Virus record (IMG/VR): IMGVR_UViG_3300022220_000003 | Location: 1 to 64,000 of that record | Source of the DNA: a virus | Reading direction: 5' to 3' (one strand) | DNA length: 64,000 nt | Part shown: piece after piece, positions 44,941 to 53,349 of the stretch | How the letters are laid out: every line of letters begins with the position of its first letter | Numbering within the stretch: position 1 is the first letter of the stretch | The notes under the pieces: generated by a model | Seen by the model: the letters and a program-made list of their open reading frames with translations, nothing else | What the model was told of the DNA's origin: nothing | Databases searched by the model: none | Translations under genes and position numbers: made by a program

Positions 44941-45010
44941 TTGGCACGTGCATTGCAACCTTATAATAATCTCGCGCCGCGGTTTCCCCGCAACGCTCGA
45001 AACTGCGGGG
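44941..45010 (+). promoter_or_regulatory. Promoter plus hairpin that could mask a ribosome site
   Basis: TTGGCACG, four bases, TTGCA (44941-44957) again has the -24/-12 pattern (GG to GC ten bases); TTATAAT follows at 44961, so a sigma-70 reading is also possible. CCCCGCA (44986-44992) pairs with TGCGGGG (45004-45010), and the 3' arm overlaps the G-rich ribosome site of 45019. Confidence 0.5.
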
Positions 45011-45018
45011 GTGGGACC

Positions 45019-45213
45019 ATGACCTATAAACCAACCTTCCCCACCAACTCACACTGCGACCTGTGCGGCCACAAGGTGAGCTCCGAGGATCTCGCCGTAT
45101 GCGAGAGGTGCAACCGGTGGGTTTGTCGGTTGTGTTGGAGTTTCGCTCTTTGTGATGAATGCTCGGCCATGACCGCCACCGGCGACGGGCCGTTTGGAGA
45201 TTTAGATGATTAA
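45019..45213 (+). CDS. Small zinc-finger protein
   Basis: 64 residues from the ATG at 45019 after GGGGGTGGGA. Four CxxC pairs (CDLC, CERC, CRLC, CDEC): a RING/LIM-like double zinc finger. Unknown. It overlaps the next gene by eight bases. Confidence 0.7.
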   Translation: MTYKPTFPTNSHCDLCGHKVSSEDLAVCERCNRWVCRLCWSFALCDECSAMTATGDGPFGDLDD

Positions 45214-45445
45214 GAACGGTGCAACCATGGCCGAGCAAATGACCCAATGGCGCAAGGCCCACCCCGAGCACGATCCCCCACCACTCCCTCGAGGGCCATA
45301 CCAGCCCAAGACCAGCCCCAAGGATCGGGCGGAATTCCAACGGCTCGCAAACGTGACCCTACGCCAGGAATGGGCGGAGCTCGTGGTCGATATCCTGGCA
45401 GACCTAGACCGGGCCGAGGCGGCCCTCAAACGGGGCGGTCAATGA
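45206..45445 (+). CDS. Hypothetical helical protein
   Basis: 79 residues from the ATG at 45206, with GGAG six bases upstream; ATG 45227 is an alternative. C-terminal helix with ADLDRAEAALKRG, also found in the next gene (KDLDRAEASLG), so the two share an ending and may be related. Confidence 0.6.
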   Translation: MIKNGATMAEQMTQWRKAHPEHDPPPLPRGPYQPKTSPKDRAEFQRLANVTLRQEWAELVVDILADLDRAEAALKRGGQ

Positions 45446-45762
45446 ACACCAAAGATCGAGATCTGATTAGGCGATTACAAGCTTGGTTGGTAACCTCGCC
45501 ACCCGAGCGAGCATTGGCAATCCCATGGAAGGACGTGGCCCGTATTCTAGCTATGTTCATAACAGAGCCAAAAAGGCCAGTATACGAGCCCGAGACCACC
45601 TCCGAGCAGCGGGCGGCCATACGAGACGTCTTGGCAAACAACCCACTATTGGACCGCGGTATGGTTGCGGTCATCAAGGATCTTGACCGGGCCGAGGCAT
45701 CTCTCGGTATCGAAAATACCCCACCGTGGCAGAGTCTGGATCAGACCGAGGAAAAACCATGA
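45442..45762 (+). CDS. Hypothetical helical protein, shares C-terminal motif with 45206
   Basis: 106 residues from the ATG at 45442 (ATGA). Ends KDLDRAEASLG... like its neighbour. Unknown. Confidence 0.6.
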   Translation: MNTKDRDLIRRLQAWLVTSPPERALAIPWKDVARILAMFITEPKRPVYEPETTSEQRAAIRDVLANNPLLDRGMVAVIKDLDRAEASLGIENTPPWQSLDQTEEKP

Positions 45763-45824
45763 TCCCACACCCAAAAACCATCCTTCGAGCTGAGGTTTGT
45801 ATAGGGATAGGGCCAAGCCAGTGA
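45759..45824 (+). CDS. 21-codon coupled ORF
   Basis: Starts in an ATGA overlap and ends in a GTGA overlap, so ribosomes probably pass through it. Too short for a function call. Confidence 0.4.
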   Translation: MIPHPKTILRAEVCIGIGPSQ

Positions 45825-46054
45825 TCCAATACGTACTATACAAGAATCCCCTAGACTTCCCCGGCCGGTTTGTGGTGCGGCGGTGGCACATTGACGGGAC
45901 GGCGCCAGGGGGATTCAGACCGGATCAACATGTGATGGCCAACTGCAAAACCTTGGAGGGTGCTCGGATGGCGATCCGCAAAGCAAGTCTGAACGCGGTG
46001 TGCATACCCCGCCACCCCACCGACGATCCCACGATCCGAGAGGTGTGGATATAA
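45821..46054 (+). CDS. Hypothetical small protein
   Basis: 77 residues from GTG at 45821. Beta-rich (IQYVLYKNPLDFPGRFVVRRW) then a helix (LEGARMAIRKAS): a pattern of small phage proteins. Unknown. TAATG junction with the next gene. Confidence 0.6.
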   Translation: MIQYVLYKNPLDFPGRFVVRRWHIDGTAPGGFRPDQHVMANCKTLEGARMAIRKASLNAVCIPRHPTDDPTIREVWI

Positions 46055-46242
46055 TGTTAAGACGCCCACCCACCAACGTCGAGCGGCTCGAGAGCTGCAA
46101 GGCTCCCCATAATTTCCAGGCCTACACTGGCAACCCCTACCGGTGGCATTGCATCAAATGTGGCGGGAAGGTCTCGGAGGGCGAGGCGGTATGGTACGCC
46201 ATGGGAGTCAAGCACGGTCGCGGCGAGGTGCACAGCAAATGA
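46054..46242 (+). CDS. Small zinc protein
   Basis: 62 residues from the ATG at 46054 (TAATG). WHCIKCGGKVSEGEAVWYAMG with an upstream CKAPH could bind zinc. Unknown. Confidence 0.55.
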   Translation: MLRRPPTNVERLESCKAPHNFQAYTGNPYRWHCIKCGGKVSEGEAVWYAMGVKHGRGEVHSK

Positions 46243-46472
46243 ACCAGCCACAACGAGACCAGTGGGTCTATTTTGCGATCCTCGCGTTGTTAGCTGCAAT
46301 CACTATAATTATTCTAGTTTTGGTGTTGCATCAGGAAAAAAGCAAGGATCGAAACCTCGAGGGGTGTTTGGAGTGGTGCTTTGCCCATGGGGCCTACGAG
46401 ACCCCCGAGGAGCACCTCGATTGCACCGAGAGGTGCCAAACCAAACTGTTGGAGATCGCCCGTGATGAGTGA
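46239..46472 (+). CDS. Membrane protein with paired CxxxC, paralogue of 46545
   Basis: 77 residues from the ATG at 46239. One membrane helix (VYFAILALLAAITIIILVLVL) and an external EGCLEWCFAHGAYETPEEHLDCTERCQTK: two CxxxC motifs, probably disulphide-linked helices outside the cytoplasm. Unknown role. Confidence 0.65.
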   Translation: MNQPQRDQWVYFAILALLAAITIIILVLVLHQEKSKDRNLEGCLEWCFAHGAYETPEEHLDCTERCQTKLLEIARDE

Positions 46473-46551
46473 CCTCAAAACCTATTGGTGGCTGGCGCTG
46501 GCCGTGGCGACCGCGATCGCAATGCCGCTGATCTTGGTGCACCGATGTTAG
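46465..46551 (+). CDS. 28-residue membrane peptide
   Basis: ATG at 46465 overlaps the upstream stop; WWLALAVATAIAMPLILV is one membrane helix. It overlaps the next gene. Coupling on both sides supports expression. Confidence 0.5.
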   Translation: MSDLKTYWWLALAVATAIAMPLILVHRC

Positions 46552-46784
46552 CCAAGGTAAAAGAGTGGTGGCCGTGGGCGGTGATGACCGCGGCGGCGAT
46601 CGTCCTATCCCTGGCGTTTTGGTATTTCGACAGGATCTGGCTGGCCCACCAAGACGAGCTCGAGGGGTGTCGCCACTGGTGTCATTCCCACCGAGACTAC
46701 GACACCCCCGATAAATACGTGGGGTGTGTGCGAAAATGCAAGGAGGCTATCAATGGCTCACAAAGTACACCTCCACCACAATGA
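46545..46784 (+). CDS. Membrane protein with paired CxxxC, paralogue of 46239
   Basis: 79 residues. Membrane helix (WAVMTAAAIVLSLAFWYF) and EGCRHWCHSHRDYDTPDKYVGCVRKCKEA, the same layout as 46239. The pair flanks a 28-residue membrane peptide, so the three may form one envelope complex. Confidence 0.65.
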   Translation: MLAKVKEWWPWAVMTAAAIVLSLAFWYFDRIWLAHQDELEGCRHWCHSHRDYDTPDKYVGCVRKCKEAINGSQSTPPPQ

Positions 46785-46989
46785 CGGGGCAGCATGTGGG
46801 GCGATTTCGCTCAACACACATTGGCCCCGGACCGTGGGCCGGGTAGTATGGCCCGCGGTGGTCAAGGAATACAAGTGCAAAGCGTGCGATCGGTTGTATC
46901 GTCTGGACAAGTTGGGGACAACTCAGGCCGATAATAGACCAGACCCGCACCCACTAACGGTTTGCCTAGATCGCGAGTTATCCACATGA
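46753..46989 (+). CDS. Small zinc protein
   Basis: 78 residues. CKACDRLYRLDKL plus an N-terminal His/Cys stretch (HLHHNDGAACG). Unknown. It overlaps the nuclease gene by four bases. Confidence 0.55.
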   Translation: MAHKVHLHHNDGAACGAISLNTHWPRTVGRVVWPAVVKEYKCKACDRLYRLDKLGTTQADNRPDPHPLTVCLDRELST

Positions 46990-48776
46990 TCCACGTATCG
47001 CCGAGCCAACTGGCCACGTTTAGGGATTGCAAGCGCAAGTGGGCCTACGGGTACATTGACGGGATCAAGCTCCCGCCGAAAAAAGAGCAGGCCTTTGGCC
47101 TCGAAGGCCACAAACGCAACGAAATTTACCTCCGCCGAGCTAAGTTTGTGGGCGAGGACGATGTGGGCAAGGTATGCCAACAGGGAATCAAGCCCGGGTA
47201 TATGCCCACACCAGCCCCGGACCTTTTGATTGAGGCCAAGCTTAAAATCCCGATCCTCAATAACCAAGCCAACATGATCGGGTATATCGATTGCGTGTTG
47301 CCACCGAGACAAGCGGGCGCCACCTCCACCTTGGCCGTGGTACACGATTGGAAGTTTACCAAGGATCTTCGGTGGGCCATGACCCCCGCCGAGCTCTACA
47401 AGGACGATCAAGCGGCGGTCTATTCGTATTGGGCGCACAAAAAATACAATGCCCGCAAGGTGGTGGTGCGGTGGGTCTATTTTTGCGGCCGGATCAACGC
47501 CAAGTCTGAGGACGGCCGGCCCCGTACACCGCGGGGTGTCAAAAAGGTGGAGCTCACGTTTACCGCGGCCGAGATTGAGGCCAATTGGCAACGCGAGCTC
47601 GAGGTGGCCAAGCAAATCCTCGAGGTCAGAAACACCTACAAAAAGGCCGATGAGGTGCCCGGTAACGAGCTCGTCTGTGATAAATACGGCGGGTGCGGGC
47701 ACCGAGAGCGCTGCCCCCTAGGCAACGAGGTGAGCCTCGAAGGCCTGTTTAACCAGTGGGATCGAACCCACACCCCTGAAAATTCGGAGGTAGAAAAAAT
47801 GAGTCAAGAGGATGTGATGGCCAAGCTAAAGGCCCATACCGCAAGCCTACGCCAGCAACAACAGACCGCCACCGAGACCGCGGCGGCCGAGACCGCGGGG
47901 CCGGCCCCCGAGGTTGCCCCAGCGGCCGAGGAGGCCCCGCCGGTGGCAAGTGAAGAAGAAGAAGGCATCAAAAATTCGCCACCCCCGGCGGAGCCTCCCC
48001 CACAGAATACAGGGATCGAGCACGTGGCGCAGCTCCAAAAACAATCGGGTCAGGTCGACCCCGATCCCCCACCGGCGGAGCCGGCGGCCGAACAACAACC
48101 GGCCGAGGGCCCAAACCTATTGGCCTCCCTTCAAGCCCAAACCGGGGCCACCGGTATCAATCCTCCCGAGGCGGCCAAGGTGGTGGTGCCCAAGGCGGAG
48201 GTGGCCCTCGCCCCCACCGAGATCATCGAGCAACCCCCCGCCACCGAATTGGCCAAGATACCCCCCGCGGTCACCAAGGAAGACCTGGAAAAGCTCACCA
48301 ACGGGGCACCGGAGGAGGTGACACAACTATTGTGTGCGGGATCAAAACTTGAGGAGGTCACCAAGGCCCCACCTGCGGTGATGGGTGAGGAGGCCAAGCC
48401 CGCCAAGGATAAGAAGTCCAAGACCACCAAACCCAAGGCGGTCAAGGTGCCATTTGTGGTCTGTATCGATGCGGTGCCCTCCAAGCTCACCAACGGGGCC
48501 CTCGGGGAGGTGATCCACCTATCCGAGTTTGTGGAGCCGTTCACCAAGGCGATCGCGAAGGGCCACCGCTGTGATGAGCACCCGCAAGGGGTGGACCATT
48601 GGAACCTGATTGAATTCAACAAGGGGATCTCGATCCTTGCCCACCACGTTGGATCCCACCTCGACAACAAAGGGTTTTCGGGGGTGCTCGTGGTGGATTC
48701 CTACACCGCCGAGGGCCGGGCCCTCACCGATGTTCTGATCCGGCGGGCCGACGCCGTGTTTAGGGGGGTGCGATGA
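46986..48776 (+). CDS. PD-(D/E)XK nuclease (Cas4/RecB-like) with disordered linker
   Basis: 596 residues from the ATG at 46986. Residues 1-270 are a RecB/Cas4-type nuclease: SPSQLATFRDCKRKWAY (QLxxFxxCxxxW), LLIEAKLKI, VVHDWKFTKD (catalytic DxK) and a C-terminal CDKYGGCGHRERC that completes an Fe-S-type Cys cluster. A 200-residue Pro/Ala/Glu-rich linker follows, then a C-terminal domain (VVCIDAVPSKLT.. ILAHHVGSHL). It is probably a recombination or end-processing nuclease next to the helicase. Confidence 0.8.
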   Translation: MIHVSPSQLATFRDCKRKWAYGYIDGIKLPPKKEQAFGLEGHKRNEIYLRRAKFVGEDDVGKVCQQGIKPGYMPTPAPDLLIEAKLKIPILNNQANMIGYIDCVLPPRQAGATSTLAVVHDWKFTKDLRWAMTPAELYKDDQAAVYSYWAHKKYNARKVVVRWVYFCGRINAKSEDGRPRTPRGVKKVELTFTAAEIEANWQRELEVAKQILEVRNTYKKADEVPGNELVCDKYGGCGHRERCPLGNEVSLEGLFNQWDRTHTPENSEVEKMSQEDVMAKLKAHTASLRQQQQTATETAAAETAGPAPEVAPAAEEAPPVASEEEEGIKNSPPPAEPPPQNTGIEHVAQLQKQSGQVDPDPPPAEPAAEQQPAEGPNLLASLQAQTGATGINPPEAAKVVVPKAEVALAPTEIIEQPPATELAKIPPAVTKEDLEKLTNGAPEEVTQLLCAGSKLEEVTKAPPAVMGEEAKPAKDKKSKTTKPKAVKVPFVVCIDAVPSKLTNGALGEVIHLSEFVEPFTKAIAKGHRCDEHPQGVDHWNLIEFNKGISILAHHVGSHLDNKGFSGVLVVDSYTAEGRALTDVLIRRADAVFRGVR

Positions 48777-49114
48777 ATTGGGCGAATATGGGGCGAGAAT
48801 TGATCGCAAGCCTGCAATCAATTGAGCGGGCGATCCGCGAATTGACGGCCGAGGTGCGCAATGGGCGAGGCCTTCAACAAAGCATTGGGACTCCTTGGAG
48901 TGGACAGGGTGATCCCACAATCAACCCTCGGGCGCCTTTTGCGGGAGTCGGGACCGCAGAAAACAACCGAGTTCCGGCGGATCCACAACCTACCGCGGCG
49001 GGAGTGGGAGACCGATCCGACGGTCGCGGAGCTAACACGGTTGTTGACGATCCACCTAAGGACCGCCAATGGAAGCATGGAATTGTGGGCCATACAAGCG
49101 GCCGGTTTGCGTGA
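48773..49114 (+). CDS. Possible short coiled-coil gene overlapping the helicase
   Basis: ATG overlaps the nuclease stop (ATGA). The first 30 residues (LIASLQSIERAIRELTAEVR) look like a phage coiled-coil protein; the rest overlaps the helicase gene by about 250 bases in another frame and has poor coding character. Confidence 0.35.
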   Translation: MNWANMGRELIASLQSIERAIRELTAEVRNGRGLQQSIGTPWSGQGDPTINPRAPFAGVGTAENNRVPADPQPTAAGVGDRSDGRGANTVVDDPPKDRQWKHGIVGHTSGRFA

Positions 49115-50579
49115 GATCTACGAGGTGGGGGGCCTATTTGGCCCCATGGCTGTATCGGCCGGCAAAACCCTGATCACGCTATTAGCCCCGGTGTTGCTCG
49201 AGGCCGAGCGCCCCCTGCTCGTGGTGCCCGCGGCCTTGCGCGAACAGACGAACCGGTTTGTGATCCCCGCCATGGCCGAGCATTGGCGGTTGCACCCAAG
49301 CCTGACGATCGTTGGTTATACCGAGCTATCCTTGGAGAAAAACGCCATGTTTCTCGTGAAACACCGGCCGGATCTCATCATTGCTGACGAGTGCCACCGC
49401 CTCAAAAACAAGCAGGCGGGCCGTACCAAGCGGTTTATCCGGTACATGCGGGAATACCCCGAGACCCGGTTCGTTGCCCTCTCGGGTACGGTAACCAACC
49501 GATCGATCAAAGACTACGCCCACATATTGCGGTGGTGCCTCGGTGAGCGCACCCCCTTGCCCGAGTCATGGCGGGAGCTCTCACAATGGGCCGATGCCCT
49601 AGACGTGCTCAAACCCGGGGAGGAACCGAGCCCGGCGGGAGCTCTCGAGGCGTGGGCGGTGGAGGGCAACGTACGCCACGGTTATCGGGATCGGTTGGTC
49701 CAGACCCCCGGGGTGATCGCCACCAAGGAGGGCGAGCTCGGGGTTAGCCTGCAAATCCTCAACCGGCGGCCGGCGGTGCCCGATCACGTGGCCGGGTTAA
49801 TCAACACCATGCGCAACAAATGGGTGACGCCCTACGGGGAGGAGATCACCGAGGCGGTGGAGCTCTGGCGCCACGTGCGAGAGCTCGCGTGTGGATTCTA
49901 CTATAGGTGGGAGCCACCGCCCCCGATCGAGTGGCTCTTGGCCCGCAAGGGGTGGAAAACCTACGTTCGCAACACCCTCCTACACAACCGCCGAAACCTA
50001 GACACCGAATTGCAGGTTTGGAACGAGGCGGCCGGGGCCAAGCGTCCCCCCGAGGAGTGGGTTAAGTGGGAGGCTATCAAGCATACCTACGAGCCCAACA
50101 CCGTGGCCGAGTGGGTGAGCGATTACGCCATTGCAGACGCAACCGAGTGGTTCGAGGAGGTGGGCGGGATCGTTTGGACCGAGCACCGGGTTTTTGGGAC
50201 CGAGCTCGCCATGGTCTCGGGGTATCCCTACTTCGGAGCCGGCCCAAAGGCCAACGTGGGGATCCTCGAGCACAAGGGCCCGTGCATAGCCTCGATCCGG
50301 GCCCATTCCGAGGGAAAAAACTTGCAACACCACCACCATGCCAATTTAATAGTCGCACCACCGAGCTCTGGAAAGACGTGGGAACAGCTCCTCGGCCGTA
50401 CCCACCGCCATGGCCAACAGGCTGAGGAGGTGACCGCCGAGGTATATACCCAAGTGCCCGAGCTCGTGGCTAGTTTTCGCCAAGCCGTGCGGGATGCTCG
50501 GTATCTCGAGCACACCCTCGGCAGCCGACAAAAATTACTATACGCGGACATTGCGTTTGACTACTCGGGGGCCATATGA
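48861..50579 (+). CDS. SNF2-like DEAD/DEAH helicase
   Basis: 572 residues. Motif I: GPMAVSAGKT near residue 100, with Ser-Ala instead of the usual Gly-Thr before GKT; Ia: LLVVPAALREQ; II: IIADECHRLKN (DECH); III: ALSGTVTN; VI: QLLGRTHRHGQ. This is the phage SNF2-type arrangement; the protein probably remodels or unwinds DNA in recombination-dependent replication together with the upstream nuclease. ATGA overlap downstream. Confidence 0.85.
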   Translation: MGEAFNKALGLLGVDRVIPQSTLGRLLRESGPQKTTEFRRIHNLPRREWETDPTVAELTRLLTIHLRTANGSMELWAIQAAGLREIYEVGGLFGPMAVSAGKTLITLLAPVLLEAERPLLVVPAALREQTNRFVIPAMAEHWRLHPSLTIVGYTELSLEKNAMFLVKHRPDLIIADECHRLKNKQAGRTKRFIRYMREYPETRFVALSGTVTNRSIKDYAHILRWCLGERTPLPESWRELSQWADALDVLKPGEEPSPAGALEAWAVEGNVRHGYRDRLVQTPGVIATKEGELGVSLQILNRRPAVPDHVAGLINTMRNKWVTPYGEEITEAVELWRHVRELACGFYYRWEPPPPIEWLLARKGWKTYVRNTLLHNRRNLDTELQVWNEAAGAKRPPEEWVKWEAIKHTYEPNTVAEWVSDYAIADATEWFEEVGGIVWTEHRVFGTELAMVSGYPYFGAGPKANVGILEHKGPCIASIRAHSEGKNLQHHHHANLIVAPPSSGKTWEQLLGRTHRHGQQAEEVTAEVYTQVPELVASFRQAVRDARYLEHTLGSRQKLLYADIAFDYSGAI

Positions 50580-50845
50580 CGGGTTTTGACAGCCACTGTT
50601 TAGATTGTGATAAACGGATCAAAGATGATTACGAACGCTGTTTTGACTGTGCACAGGAGTACCGCAACGAGCCATTGAGAATAGAGGGCAAGCTATCCAC
50701 GGAAACGGCCAAGGGACTCGGAGGAATCCTCGAGGGGTACGAGGACCGGATCAATTGGTTTCCCAAATCGGTGGTGACTTACGAGGATGGGGCGTTTTGG
50801 GTTCCGAGGTGGCTCGCCGAGGAAAAAGGAATCGTCGCAATCTAG
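50576..50845 (+). CDS. Small zinc protein
   Basis: 89 residues. CLDCDKRI and CFDCAQEYRNEP form a zinc knuckle. Unknown. Confidence 0.65.
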   Translation: MTGFDSHCLDCDKRIKDDYERCFDCAQEYRNEPLRIEGKLSTETAKGLGGILEGYEDRINWFPKSVVTYEDGAFWVPRWLAEEKGIVAI

Positions 50846-50879
50846 CAACAGGCAACAGACAACAGACAACAGACAACAG
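50845..50879 (+). repeat. Heptanucleotide repeat (RCAACAG)5 before a ribosome site
   Basis: Two GCAACAG then three ACAACAG units, then GGAGCCTAGGCC and ATG at 50891. Copy-number slippage would move upstream elements but not the coding frame. Confidence 0.85.
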
Positions 50880-50890
50880 GAGCCTAGGCC

Positions 50891-51373
50891 ATGTCAGATT
50901 TCGATGGAATTGAGGACGCCGAATCAACCCGGCGATCTAACTACGTTTTACCGGGGCAATACCCGGTCCTATTTGTCAACGCCCTCAAAAAGATCCGCTC
51001 TCAAAAAACCGGGGATACCTTGTTTATCGCCGAGTTCGATATCCTCGAGAGCAAGGTGGATGAGCGCCCTCCGGGTATGGATATGTCATCAATATTCAAT
51101 ATATCCAAACACGGCAAAACCGCGCTCGGTAATATCAAGGGTTTGATCGCGGCGTGCCTCGATATTGAGGAGGCCAAGGTGGACTCGAAAACCGCGGATC
51201 TCGCGGTGAGCATTGAGAATCCGTTTCACGGTCGGTTGGTCCGATGTGAAGCGGTGGAGGTGACCACCACCGCGGGGGCCCCGTTTACCAAGCCGAATTT
51301 TTACCCATTGCCCGAGGGGCTCCAAAGCCAATCTCTCGAGCTGCACGAAAAAGCCGGATTTGCGCCCTTTTAA
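50891..51373 (+). CDS. Phage ssDNA-binding-type protein (DUF669-like)
   Basis: 160 residues. YVLPGQYPVLFVNALKKIRSQKTGDTLFIAEFDIL and GNIKGLIAACL resemble phage DUF669-type proteins that bind single-stranded DNA. The acidic N-terminus is unusual. It lies directly upstream of the polymerase, consistent with replication. Followed by a strong hairpin. Confidence 0.65.
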   Translation: MSDFDGIEDAESTRRSNYVLPGQYPVLFVNALKKIRSQKTGDTLFIAEFDILESKVDERPPGMDMSSIFNISKHGKTALGNIKGLIAACLDIEEAKVDSKTADLAVSIENPFHGRLVRCEAVEVTTTAGAPFTKPNFYPLPEGLQSQSLELHEKAGFAPF

Positions 51374-51385
51374 ATAAGGGTCCTG

Positions 51386-51435
51386 CACCGGCCCCCCAAT
51401 TCAACAGGGCAATGGTGTGCGGGGGGCCGGTGTTT
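51386..51435 (+). terminator. Twelve-bp hairpin between the ssDNA-binding and polymerase genes
   Basis: CACCGGCCCCCC (51386-51397) and GGGGGGCCGGTG (51421-51432), then TTT. It reduces transcription into the polymerase gene and argues against the ATG at 51412 as its start. Confidence 0.7.
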
Positions 51436-51453
51436 GGCTTGGAGGGCCCGCGA

Positions 51454-53349
51454 GTGGTTGGGATTGCTTTTGATCTCGAAACTGAGAAGTTTCGGCCGGG
51501 CCTAATGGCTCCGCCACCGGTGTGCCTATCGTACGCCCACGAGTCGACCAAAGGTCTCAAGGTGGGCGGCGATATCGCCACCTATGCGGCCTCGATTTTC
51601 CAATACGCTCTCGAAGGCCATGCTTACATTGTGGGCCACAGTGTTGCGTTTGATATGGCTGTTTTGCTGGCCCACCGGCCCGAGCTCGCCGATCTGATCT
51701 GGCTGCTCTATACAACCGGGCGGGTGCGGTGCACCCGGGTGCGGGAAAAGTTGCTCGATATTGCTGAGGGGACCCACGGCGGCGAGTGGGATGCCAAGGG
51801 CGAGAAAAAGATCAAGAAGACCTATGATCTCGCCGATATCGTGGCACGCAAGTTTGGCCGCAAGCGCGACAAGAAGACTTGGCGGACGGGTTACGCCGAG
51901 CTGCTCGAGACGCCTCTCGATCAATGGCCGCAAGGCGCCATCGATTACGCGGTGGACGACGCAACCGACACCCTCGAGCTCTATAACCACCAAGAGGATC
52001 GGGCGTACAACATGCGCTATCTGCTGCCTGATCAAGACAGCCAAACGCGGGCTGATCTCGGATTGCGCCTAATGTCGGTGTGGGGTGTGCGGACCGATGG
52101 CGCAAGCGTCGAGGCCCTCAAGGCGGCCACCGATAAACGATTCGAGGAGCTCAAGTTTGAGCTTCAAGCGGCGGGGTTGGTTCGCACTAAGCGGACCCCC
52201 AAGGGTAAAGAATCCAAAAATTTAGCCCAGACCCGGGAGCTTGTGGAGCGATCGTTTTCAGGGCCAACGGTGCCAAGGACCGATAAAGGGGCGATCAAAA
52301 CCGATGCGGACACCCTCGAGCTCTGTAATGATCCATTGGCCTCGGTGTTGCATGAATACGTGGGCCTCGAAAAATCGGCCGGGGCCTTTGTCAACAAGCT
52401 GCGGGAGGGGGCCGAGCTCCCGATCCATCCCTCGTTTAACGTGCTAGTCAACTCGGGGCGGACCTCGAGCTCTAGCCCCAACATTCAACAGCAACCACGG
52501 GTGCCCGGGGTGCGGGAGTGTTTCACACCGAGGCCCGGGTGGTTGTATCTCGCATGTGATTACGACAGCCAAGAGCTCCGAGCGTGGGCCCAAGTGTGCC
52601 TCGATCTCGTTGGTCAAAGCACCCTCGCCGAAAAATACCAGGCCGATCCGGACTTCGATCCACACCTCGATTTTGCCGCGAGCAAAATGTTGGGGATCTC
52701 ATACGAGGAGGCCCAAGTCCGCAAAAGGGCGGGCGATAAGGTCGTTAAAGAGTATAGACAACAGGCCAAACCCGCGAATTTTGGGTTTCCTGTCGGCATG
52801 AGTTACAAAACCTTTCGCACGTATGTGCGAGGTTACGGCCTCAAGATATCGGAGGATGAGGCCGAGGAGCGGCGTAGCCAATGGTACGCCCAATGGCCCG
52901 AGAGCCAAAAATACTTCGAGGAGATCAATCGCCAAGTGGGCCAGGCCGGGGAGGGTGATATTATCCAGCTCCGATCCGGCCGCAAGCGGGGCTTTTGCCG
53001 CTACACGGTGGCGGCCAATACCTATTTCCAAGGCCTCGCGGCTGACGCCTCCAAGCTCGCCCTGTGGTGGGTGACGCGGGCGTGTCACATCGATCAGAGC
53101 TCACCGTTGTACGGTTGCAGGCCGGTGATCTTTTTGCACGATGAGATCATAATGGAGGCCCCCGAGGCCTACGCCCACCTAGCAGCCCCCGAGCTCGAGC
53201 GGCTCATGGTCAAGGCCATGCAATTGTATGTGCCTGATGTGCCCTGCCGTGCCACCGCGGCATTGATGCGGCGGTGGGCCAAGGGGGCCGAGCCCGCCTA
53301 TATTGATGGCAAGTTGGTGCCGTTTGAGGACGTGAGGACCGCGGCATGA
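51454..53349 (+). CDS. Family A DNA polymerase with 3'-5' exonuclease
   Basis: 631 residues from GTG at 51454 (GGAGGG upstream); the open frame extends to ATG 51412 inside a hairpin. Exonuclease motifs: IAFDLETEKF, GHSVAFDMAV and DYAVDDATDT (DEDDy). Polymerase motifs: A, LACDYDSQELRAW; B, KPANFGFPVGMSYKT; C, FLHDEIIM. The 5'-3' exonuclease domain is absent, as usual for phage enzymes. Replicates phage DNA with the primase-helicase. It overlaps the resolvase gene. Confidence 0.92.
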   Translation: MVGIAFDLETEKFRPGLMAPPPVCLSYAHESTKGLKVGGDIATYAASIFQYALEGHAYIVGHSVAFDMAVLLAHRPELADLIWLLYTTGRVRCTRVREKLLDIAEGTHGGEWDAKGEKKIKKTYDLADIVARKFGRKRDKKTWRTGYAELLETPLDQWPQGAIDYAVDDATDTLELYNHQEDRAYNMRYLLPDQDSQTRADLGLRLMSVWGVRTDGASVEALKAATDKRFEELKFELQAAGLVRTKRTPKGKESKNLAQTRELVERSFSGPTVPRTDKGAIKTDADTLELCNDPLASVLHEYVGLEKSAGAFVNKLREGAELPIHPSFNVLVNSGRTSSSSPNIQQQPRVPGVRECFTPRPGWLYLACDYDSQELRAWAQVCLDLVGQSTLAEKYQADPDFDPHLDFAASKMLGISYEEAQVRKRAGDKVVKEYRQQAKPANFGFPVGMSYKTFRTYVRGYGLKISEDEAEERRSQWYAQWPESQKYFEEINRQVGQAGEGDIIQLRSGRKRGFCRYTVAANTYFQGLAADASKLALWWVTRACHIDQSSPLYGCRPVIFLHDEIIMEAPEAYAHLAAPELERLMVKAMQLYVPDVPCRATAALMRRWAKGAEPAYIDGKLVPFEDVRTAA

